Origin: Nitrospirae bacterium UBA4572
Lineage (GTDB): Bacteria > Nitrospirota > Leptospirillia > Leptospirillales > Leptospirillaceae
Reading direction: 5' to 3'
NCBI GenBank assembly: GCA_002387725.1
Contig: DGKK01000017.1
Coordinates: 1-11,375, forward strand
DNA: 11,375 nt
Shown: positions 6,589 to 11,375 of the stretch, one piece after another
Position numbering within the stretch: the first letter of the stretch is position 1
Layout: each line of letters begins with the position of its first letter
Position numbers and translations under genes: made by a program
The notes under the pieces: generated by a model
Told to the model about the DNA's origin: nothing
What the model saw: the letters and a program-made list of their open reading frames with translations, nothing else
Databases searched by the model: none

Positions 6589-7638
6589 CTATCGCTTGAT
6601 CGTCGCTCCATCGATGACAAAACGGTACCGGACATCTCCGGCCAGGGTCCTTTCATAGGCCTCGTTAACCTTCTCCACCGGAATGACCTCCACGTCCGAA
6701 ACAATCCCGTGCTCCCCGCAGTAGTCAAGCATCTCCTGGGTTTCCCGGATCCCTCCGATGAGAGAGGCCGTAAGATTCCGGCGACGGGAAATGAGCATGA
6801 AGGAGTGGACAGAAAGAGGCTTCTCCGGAGCCCCAAGGAGAACCAGATTCCCATCACGGCGGAGAGTCCCCAGATAGGGCCCCAAGTCGTGATCGCCGGA
6901 AACGGCGTCAAGGATAAGGTCGAAGCGGCCCGCAACGCCAGCTCCCCATCCATCCTTTCGGGTCAGGACAAAATCGTGGGCGCCAAGGTTGGCGGCATCC
7001 TTTTCCTTGGCCGGAGAGGTGCTGAAAACGGAGACGCGGGCTCCCATCGCCCGGGCAAACTTAATGGCCATGTGTCCCAGACCCCCTAGACCTACGACTC
7101 CCACCTCCTGCCCGGGCCCTGCCCCGAAACGGGAGAGGGGGGAATAGGTTGTAATTCCTGCGCAAAGGAGAGGGGCTACATGAGAAAGGGGGAGTCCCTT
7201 CGGAAGCTTCAGTGCAAAGTCTTCCCGGACGACAATGACGTTGGAGTATCCCCCCTGGGTTCGGGTTTTCCCGTCTCTCTCCACTGAATTGTAAGTCCAT
7301 ACGGGGCCATGGTCACAGAATTGCTCTAAGCCCTCACGACAGGAGGGACAGCCATGACACGAGTCAACCATGCATCCGACCCCGGCCAGGTCCCCCGGGG
7401 CAAATCGGGTCACGGCAGAGCCCACGGCGGTGACCCTTCCGGCAATCTCATGGCCTGGGACCATTGGAAAGGTGGCTCCTCCCCATTCATCCCGAACCTG
7501 ATGGATGTCGGAGTGACAGATGCCTGCATAGAGAATCTCGATCACAACATCTCCCGGCCCCGGATCCCGACGCGTGAATTCATAGGGGGCAAGGGGGGAT
7601 TTTGGAGCCTGGGCGGCATAACCGAAAGCTTTGATCAT
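6589..7638 (-). CDS. Zinc-dependent NADP alcohol/aldehyde dehydrogenase (YahK-like)
   Basis: 349-residue medium-chain dehydrogenase of the cinnamyl-alcohol-dehydrogenase group, closely resembling E. coli YahK, a broad NADPH-dependent aldehyde reductase. Catalytic zinc ligands are Cys41 (GICHSD), His63-Glu64 (PGHE) and Cys159 (LLCAGITTYSPL). Structural zinc cysteines are 94, 97, 100 and 108. The Rossmann loop GLGGLG is at 183-188, and the C-terminal NEAYERTLAGDVRYRFVID is also as in YahK. Expected role: reversible reduction of aldehydes to alcohols in the cytoplasm. Start 7638 has GAGGAG at 7645-7650, six bases upstream. A strong-looking minus promoter, palindrome, long leader, hairpin and short overlapping upstream ORF precede it. 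It probably heads a transcript with the dienelactone hydrolase. Confidence 0.95.
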   Translation of the reverse strand: MIKAFGYAAQAPKSPLAPYEFTRRDPGPGDVVIEILYAGICHSDIHQVRDEWGGATFPMVPGHEIAGRVTAVGSAVTRFAPGDLAGVGCMVDSCHGCPSCREGLEQFCDHGPVWTYNSVERDGKTRTQGGYSNVIVVREDFALKLPKGLPLSHVAPLLCAGITTYSPLSRFGAGPGQEVGVVGLGGLGHMAIKFARAMGARVSVFSTSPAKEKDAANLGAHDFVLTRKDGWGAGVAGRFDLILDAVSGDHDLGPYLGTLRRDGNLVLLGAPEKPLSVHSFMLISRRRNLTASLIGGIRETQEMLDYCGEHGIVSDVEVIPVEKVNEAYERTLAGDVRYRFVIDGATIKR

Positions 7639-7673
7639 GAATGACTCCTCTCAAACCTATCCTCAACATCCAT
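7635..7673 (-). other. Possible 12-codon upstream ORF overlapping the dehydrogenase start
   Basis: ATG at 7673-7671 opens a 12-residue reading frame (MDVEDRFERSHS) that ends at TGA 7637-7635, so its stop overlaps the dehydrogenase start as ATGA. A GGCGGGG stretch lies about 8 nt upstream of it. The arrangement is what translational coupling by a leader peptide looks like, and the dehydrogenase Shine-Dalgarno lies inside it. The frame is short and could occur by chance. Confidence 0.25.
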
Positions 7674-7692
7674 AATGAACCCCGCCTTTTGG

Positions 7693-7721
7693 GAAGACTC
7701 CTCTCATTGAAGGGAGTCTCC
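7693..7721 (-). promoter_or_regulatory. Leader hairpin with a second copy of the adh Shine-Dalgarno region
   Basis: In minus-strand RNA, GGAGACTCC (7721-7713) pairs with GGAGTCTTC C-side bases (7701-7693) in a 9-bp stem with one G-U and an 11-nt loop. The 3' arm belongs to TGAGAGGAGTC (7706-7696), an exact 11-nt copy of the sequence that carries the dehydrogenase Shine-Dalgarno (7653-7643). The 5' arm GACTCC can thus pair with either copy, nearby hairpin arm or ribosome site, a two-state arrangement. The pairing is seen directly; a regulatory use is inferred. Confidence 0.4.
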
Positions 7722-7774
7722 AGAAGTCAGGGAGAGCCTCTTGAACACCATCGCGGCGAAGGCATTGACCGAAT

Positions 7775-7804
7775 CATGATTTCATCATGTTGTTTCATAT
7801 GAAA
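7775..7804. promoter_or_regulatory. Two palindromes at the adh promoter (candidate operator)
   Basis: TTTCATATGAAA (7793-7804) is a perfect 12-bp palindrome that touches the predicted minus-strand -10 and covers the predicted start point near 7797. CATGAT-ttc-ATCATG (7775-7789) is a second perfect inverted repeat just downstream. Palindromes placed over the start of transcription commonly bind dimeric repressors; no regulator gene is in the window. Confidence 0.45.
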
Positions 7805-7832
7805 TTATACCCGAGAACAGGGAACAGGTGAA
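7804..7832 (-). promoter_or_regulatory. Sigma-70 promoter for the dehydrogenase gene
   Basis: On the minus strand, TTCACC (7832-7827, 4 of 6 to consensus), a 17-bp spacer, and a perfect TATAAT (7809-7804). The predicted start near 7797 gives a leader of about 160 nt to the ATG at 7638, unusually long for a metabolic gene and filled with repeats. Confidence 0.6.
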
Positions 7833-8008
7833 GCCGACCGGAAATTCCCTCCAGCACAAAGGTCGCCGGCACCAGCTTTTTAATCTTGGGGACATTCCGA
7901 TTTCGACTTCATGGCTCCACGACAGCCTTGAAAATACAACCATAAAGCCTTGAACCTATCCTTGCAATGCTCATTGGATGAAGATTTTACTTCTCTCCGT
8001 CTGCCCCT

Positions 8009-8037
8009 TTCCCCGTCTCGGGCGAGAGTGCTATACT
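8009..8037 (+). promoter_or_regulatory. Extended -10 promoter for ppa
   Basis: TGCTATACT (8029-8037) is an extended -10 (TGn plus TATACT, 5 of 6). The -35 position at 17 bp holds only TTCCCC, which extended -10 promoters tolerate. Predicted start is near 8044, leaving about 62 nt of leader before the ATG at 8106. It would also serve the following ABC transporter genes. Confidence 0.55.
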
Positions 8038-8105
8038 TTTTCCATCGGACCATGACCCCTTGTCGAGATTTTTGACCCCATCCGCAGCCAACATCGGAGG
8101 ACTGC

Positions 8106-8657
8106 ATGTTTAATCCCTGGCACGACCTGTCCCTAGGCGATAACGCCCCCCACGAAATTCAGGCCCTTATCGAAATCCCCGCCCGCTCCCGCGTCAAGTA
8201 CGAGCTCGACAAGGAGACCGGCCTCATCCGCGTGGACCGGATCCTTCACAGTGCCGTCTATTATCCGGCCAACTATGGCCTCATCCCCCAAACCTACTGC
8301 GAGGATAACGATCCCCTCGACGTCTTTGTGCTCTCATCGGAACCTCTCCAGTCCAACTCAATCGTCACCATTCGGCCCATCGGCCTGATCAATATGGAAG
8401 ACGGGGGAGAAAAGGATGACAAGATTGTCGCCGTCCTCATCAAAGATCCGGAGTGGGGTCAGTACCGGCATATCGAAGACATCATTCCCCACCGCGTCCG
8501 CGAGCTCACCCAGTTCCTCAAGGACTACAAGACCCTCGAGAACAAGCAGGTGACCGTCAGTGATGTTCTCGGCAATGCCGAGGCCAAAAAGGTGATCGAG
8601 GAGTCCATCCGCCTTTACAACTCGAAAAAAAGCCATCTCGTTAAAAAAACCCGCTAA
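8106..8657 (+). CDS. ppa: Family I inorganic pyrophosphatase
   Basis: 183-residue soluble cytoplasmic pyrophosphatase that hydrolyses PPi to two phosphates, pulling biosynthetic reactions forward. Active-site residues fall almost at E. coli numbering: Glu23, Lys31 and Glu33 (RVKYE), Arg45, Tyr57 in YPANYG, the signature DNDPLD with Asp67, Asp69 and Asp72, then Asp99 and Asp104, Lys106, and Tyr141-Lys142 in DYKTLEN. The residue set is complete. GGAGGA at 8096-8101 precedes the ATG by a short spacer. The ABC ATPase follows after 18 bp, so the two are probably co-transcribed, an unusual partner for ppa. A lysine-rich C-terminus (KKSHLVKKTR) extends slightly past the conserved core. Confidence 0.97.
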   Translation: MFNPWHDLSLGDNAPHEIQALIEIPARSRVKYELDKETGLIRVDRILHSAVYYPANYGLIPQTYCEDNDPLDVFVLSSEPLQSNSIVTIRPIGLINMEDGGEKDDKIVAVLIKDPEWGQYRHIEDIIPHRVRELTQFLKDYKTLENKQVTVSDVLGNAEAKKVIEESIRLYNSKKSHLVKKTR

Positions 8658-8675
8658 AACGGAACCGCCCCGCCC

Positions 8676-9374
8676 ATGATAAACAGCGACGGCCCCGGGA
8701 TCTCTCTCCGGCTCGAGGCCGTCACCAAGATCTATTCCGTTTCTGGAGAAGACCTCCCGGCCCTACGGGGAATTTCCCTGTCCATCAGAGGGGGGGAATC
8801 CGTCGCGATCGTTGGAAGCTCTGGATCGGGGAAATCCACACTCCTCCACCTCATGGGACTCCTCGACCGACCCACGAGTGGCGAGCTTTACTTCGGAGAC
8901 CGGCGGGTCGATTCTCTTCCCCCCACCGAGCGAGCTGTCCTTCGCAATCGCTCCATCGGATTCGTCTTCCAGAACTTCCAGCTGATCCCCCGGACCTCGG
9001 CCCTCGAAAATGTTGAGATGCCTCTTCTTTACCGGGGAATGCCCGCTCGGGAGCGGCAGGACCGTGCCCGGGAACTCCTGGCCTCCGTCGGCATGGGTGA
9101 TCGGGAGCAACACACCTCCTCCCAGCTATCGGGGGGGCAACAACAGCGAGTCGCCATCGCCCGGGCCATGGCCGGCTCTCCGGGCCTGATGCTTGCAGAC
9201 GAGCCTACCGGCAATCTCGACAGCCGCTCCGCGGCCACCATTCTTGACCTTCTGCTCTCCCTCCGCGATCGATTCAAGACAACGCTTGTCCTGGTGACTC
9301 ACGATATGGAAATTGCGCAACACCTGAGCCGCACCGTTCGTGTCCGGGATGGAAGACTGGAAGGCCCTCCGTGA
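8676..9374 (+). CDS. ABC transporter ATP-binding protein, MacB/LolD type
   Basis: 232-residue ATPase that powers a MacB-type mechanotransmitter or lipoprotein-release complex. Walker A GSSGSGKST is at residues 47-55, Q-loop Gln99 (VFQNFQL), signature LSGGQQQR at 151-158, Walker B LMLADEP ending in catalytic Glu176, D-loop NLD at 180-182, and H-loop His209 (VTHD). The ALRGISLSI start and the segment ENVEMPLLYRG are typical of the LolD/MacB/FtsE branch. No membrane segments, so in contrast to E. coli MacB the ATPase and permease are separate proteins. Only a weak ribosome site precedes ATG 8676, but it lies 18 bp after ppa. Its stop overlaps the permease GTG as GTGA. Confidence 0.95.
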   Translation: MINSDGPGISLRLEAVTKIYSVSGEDLPALRGISLSIRGGESVAIVGSSGSGKSTLLHLMGLLDRPTSGELYFGDRRVDSLPPTERAVLRNRSIGFVFQNFQLIPRTSALENVEMPLLYRGMPARERQDRARELLASVGMGDREQHTSSQLSGGQQQRVAIARAMAGSPGLMLADEPTGNLDSRSAATILDLLLSLRDRFKTTLVLVTHDMEIAQHLSRTVRVRDGRLEGPP

Positions 9375-10579
9375 CACTTGTGCTCCTGGGGATCCGCTCC
9401 CTTCTCAAAAACCCCTACCGGTCGATTCTGACCTCGCTTGGGATCCTTATTGGCGTTCTTTCGGTTGTGGTCCTCACCGGCATCGCCTCGGGCGCCAAGG
9501 CTCTCGTACTGCAAAGCATTGCGAATCTGGGACCGAACCTTCTCGTGGTAATCCCGGGAAGCGTCACCGACTCCGGAGCCCAGGTCGGAGGGGGGACTGA
9601 CACCACGTTGACAGCGGAGGACGCTCGGGCCATCCGGAGCCAATGTCCCGACATCTGGAACGCCTCGGGCGCCCTGCGTACCGCCGCTCAGGTCCAAAGC
9701 CCCCATGCCAACTGGTCGACGGTCATCCTGGGCGCGGAGCCCAGCTATCTTCCCGTCAGAGACTGGCGCCTGGCGCGGGGGGGATTCTTCGGAGACCAGG
9801 AGGAGCGCGGAATGGCCAGGGTCGCCGTTCTCGGACGCATTGTGGCCTCCCGACTCTTCGGACTCTCCGACCCCATCGGAAAGTTCATCCAGATCAACCA
9901 TGCCCCCTTCCGGGTCATCGGGATCCTCTCCTCCAAGGGGCAATCCCCCATGGGGATGAACCAGGACGACATGGTGGTCGTTCCCCTGACCACCCTTCAA
10001 AGCCAGATCATGGGAGTCACCTATGTCGGAGTCATCCTTGCCGCGGCCACATCTCCCGACCGTATCGGAGCCGCACGACGGGAAATCGACGGAATCCTCC
10101 GTCTTCGCCATCACATCCCCCCCGACGGGCGGCCCGACTTCGAGATCCAGGCCATGAGCGACATTGCAAAAACGGCCGGACGCCTCTCCCTTATCCTGAC
10201 CGTCCTTCTGGCCCTTATCGCCTCCATCTCCCTGATCGTGGGGGGTGTCGGCATCCTGAACATCATGCTGGTCTCGGTCCGGGAACGAACCAGGGAAATC
10301 GGGATACGGATGGCAATAGGAGCCCGTCCCCGGGACATTCTTGTCCAGTTTCTCTCCGAAGCCGCCGCCCTCTCTTTTTTTGGGGCCATGGCAGGAGGCG
10401 CGGGAGGCGTTCTTTTTCTTGCCGGGATCCATCTGGCCGTCGGATGGCCCACTCCCATTCCCTGGGAAGGCCTTCTCCTGACAGTGGCAGGAGCCACGCT
10501 CCTGGGCATCCTGTTCGGCCTCTATCCCGCCTGGCGGGCCTCCCGACTCGACCCGATGGAGGCCTTACGGTATGAATGA
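9371..10579 (+). CDS. MacB-type ABC permease (MacB_PCD plus FtsX domains)
   Basis: 402-residue inner-membrane permease. One N-terminal membrane helix (about 17-38, SILTSLGILIGVLSVVVLTG) leads into a periplasmic domain (about 45-265). Three C-terminal helices (about 273-301, 335-360 and 370-390) form the FtsX domain with the four-helix topology of MacB. Diagnostic cytoplasmic segments are NIMLVSVRERTREIGIRMAIGARPRDI (N297 onward, coupling helix) and the C-terminal LYPAWRASRLDPMEALRYE. Start is GTG at 9371, overlapping the ATPase stop, so coupled translation is likely. Works with the ATPase and a MacA-type adaptor, probably to export a substrate from the periplasm through a TolC-like channel; the substrate (drug, peptide, lipid or siderophore) cannot be told. 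Confidence 0.95.
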   Translation: MTLVLLGIRSLLKNPYRSILTSLGILIGVLSVVVLTGIASGAKALVLQSIANLGPNLLVVIPGSVTDSGAQVGGGTDTTLTAEDARAIRSQCPDIWNASGALRTAAQVQSPHANWSTVILGAEPSYLPVRDWRLARGGFFGDQEERGMARVAVLGRIVASRLFGLSDPIGKFIQINHAPFRVIGILSSKGQSPMGMNQDDMVVVPLTTLQSQIMGVTYVGVILAAATSPDRIGAARREIDGILRLRHHIPPDGRPDFEIQAMSDIAKTAGRLSLILTVLLALIASISLIVGGVGILNIMLVSVRERTREIGIRMAIGARPRDILVQFLSEAAALSFFGAMAGGAGGVLFLAGIHLAVGWPTPIPWEGLLLTVAGATLLGILFGLYPAWRASRLDPMEALRYE

Positions 10580-10605
10580 TACGAATGCATGGCTCCCATT
10601 CCCGG

Positions 10606-10635
10606 TATACTAAGGTCAGAGACCCTTTTCTGACC
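10606..10635 (+). promoter_or_regulatory. Candidate -10 and inverted repeat before the adaptor gene
   Basis: TATACT at 10606-10611 is a good -10 with no recognisable -35. Immediately after it, GGTCAGA (10614-10620) and TCTGACC (10629-10635) form a 7-bp perfect inverted repeat around an 8-bp spacer, covering the predicted start point near 10617. Without a following T run it is not a factor-independent terminator. An operator or a 5'-end hairpin of an adaptor-only transcript are the plausible readings. Confidence 0.4.
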
Positions 10636-10673
10636 CTCTGGCTTATGAATCATAGATCTGGAGACAATCGTTG

Positions 10674-11375
10674 ATGTCCGTTCTGAAAAAACCTGTTGTC
10701 TGGATTCTCTTGAGCCTCCTTGCAGTGGCCAGCCTCCTCTTCCTTCGACACCGCCATCCCGACAAGACGCCCCCCTTTGTCACACGAACGGTCATCCGCG
10801 GCGTTCTCAAAAAAACGGTAACGGCCACGGGACGCCTCAAGGCCCTGAACACCGTTCATGTCGGGGCCCAGGTCAGCGGCATCATCATGAAGATCAACGT
10901 CGACTTCAACTCTCATGTCAGGAAGGGAGAGGTTCTCGCCCAGATTGATCCAGCCATCTACCAGGCCCAGGTCGCCCAGGCCGAATCCAATCTCTCCAAG
11001 ATCTCGACAAAGATCGCTCTCGACCGGATCCAGCTCTCCCGGGACAAGGATCTTCTTGCCCACCACATCATTGCCCGGAGCACCTATGACTCGGACCAGG
11101 CGCAGCTCATGATGGATGCCGCGTCGAAACGGCAGCTGGAAGCAGCACTGAACCTCGCCAAAACAGATCTTTCCTACACAACCATCCGCTCCCCCATCGA
11201 CGGCGTGGTCATCTCCCGCAAGGTCCAGATCGGACAGACAGTGACTTCGGCCTTCAAGACCCCCCGTCTCTTCACCATCGCCCATGATCTTCGCATGATG
11301 CGACTCGACACCCGGGTCTCCGAAGCCGATATCGGATCCATTCGTCCGGGACAGGCCGTGACCTTTCGTGTCCCG
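10674..11375 (+). CDS. MacA/HlyD-family periplasmic adaptor (3' end beyond the window)
   Basis: Open to the window edge, 234 residues visible and no stop. One N-terminal membrane anchor (about 8-24) is followed by a periplasmic biotinyl-lipoyl-like half motif (VGAQVSGIIMKI...VRKGEVLAQID). An alpha-helical hairpin follows (about 100-165, AQVAQAESNLSKIS through KRQLEAALNLAKTDLSY), then the second half (TTIRSPIDGVVISRKVQIGQTV) and the beta-barrel start RLDTRVSEADIGSIRPGQAVTF. The segments GQTVTSAFKTPRLFTIA and VSEADIGSIRPGQ match MacA rather than AcrA. The adaptor bridges the permease and an outer-membrane TolC-type channel. GGAG at 10660-10663 supports ATG 10674. In E. coli macA precedes macB; here it comes last, 94 bp after the permease. 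Confidence 0.93.
   Translation, partial: MSVLKKPVVWILLSLLAVASLLFLRHRHPDKTPPFVTRTVIRGVLKKTVTATGRLKALNTVHVGAQVSGIIMKINVDFNSHVRKGEVLAQIDPAIYQAQVAQAESNLSKISTKIALDRIQLSRDKDLLAHHIIARSTYDSDQAQLMMDAASKRQLEAALNLAKTDLSYTTIRSPIDGVVISRKVQIGQTVTSAFKTPRLFTIAHDLRMMRLDTRVSEADIGSIRPGQAVTFRVP

Larger units (their letters stand above)
7639..8105. other. 467-bp divergent intergenic region (adh / ppa)
   Basis: No convincing protein gene. The left half carries the dehydrogenase leader (hairpin, duplicated Shine-Dalgarno region, palindromes, minus promoter), and the right end carries the ppa promoter. The middle, about 7833-8008, shows no clear element; a GC core with a following T run near 7860-7882 is too imperfect to call a terminator. 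A 75-codon minus frame at 7880-8107 has no ribosome site or recognisable motif. Confidence 0.7.

Noticed and set aside
7880..8107. 75-codon minus-strand frame starting over the ppa start codon
   Set aside because: No recognisable domain, no good ribosome site, and it would run antisense through the ppa promoter.
9299..10432. 377-codon minus-strand open frame across the permease gene
   Set aside because: It is antisense to a clear MacB permease, has low-complexity Gly/Asp/Pro/His-rich composition and no recognisable motif; a by-product of the GC-rich third positions of the real gene.
9643..10575. 310-codon plus-strand frame within the permease gene
   Set aside because: Arg/Pro/Gly/Ser/His-rich shadow frame of the permease, with no ribosome site and no domain.

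Overview
The window reads as a moderately GC-rich (by eye mid-to-high 50s %) Gram-negative chromosomal segment. Split MacAB-type export genes with a periplasmic adaptor imply an outer membrane, and a full-length FliM implies a flagellated cell. Gene style and the mix of families would fit an acidophilic iron oxidiser such as Leptospirillum (Nitrospirota), but this is a low-confidence inference from the sequence alone. I see no insertion sequence, phage gene, CRISPR array or rRNA.

Left block (47-4406). A minus-strand CoA-binding protein gene diverges from a plus-strand series of five genes: a NifS/IscS-like fold-type I protein (753-1910), an NDUFA9-like atypical SDR (1993-2892), a DODA-type extradiol dioxygenase that overlaps the SDR by ATGA (2889-3680), a CGWS glutaredoxin (3773-4129) and a 70-residue CbtB-like membrane protein (4194-4406). 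The standout is the first plus-strand gene. It keeps the group I cysteine desulfurase scaffold and the mobile-loop cysteine, but the PLP lysine, the neighbouring histidine, the PLP-contacting glutamine and the substrate-binding arginine are all replaced. It therefore looks like a pseudoenzyme or repurposed cysteine carrier rather than a cysteine desulfurase.

Centre (4495-7638). A tRNA-Arg(TCT) converges on a minus-strand series read as alcohol dehydrogenase (YahK-like), dienelactone hydrolase, then fliM. The fliM gene is full length but has no other flagellar gene beside it here. The dehydrogenase has a good minus-strand promoter with a perfect palindrome over the predicted start point. It also has a leader of about 160 nt with a hairpin, a second copy of its Shine-Dalgarno region and a 12-codon upstream ORF whose stop overlaps the dehydrogenase start. 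This leader is a candidate for post-transcriptional control.

Right block (8009-11375). An extended -10 promoter precedes ppa (family I inorganic pyrophosphatase). It is followed closely by a MacB/LolD-type ABC ATPase, a separate MacB-type permease (overlapping GTGA) and a MacA-type adaptor that runs off the window. The adaptor is last instead of first and has a 94-nt gap with its own candidate -10 and an inverted repeat, so it may be transcribed partly independently.
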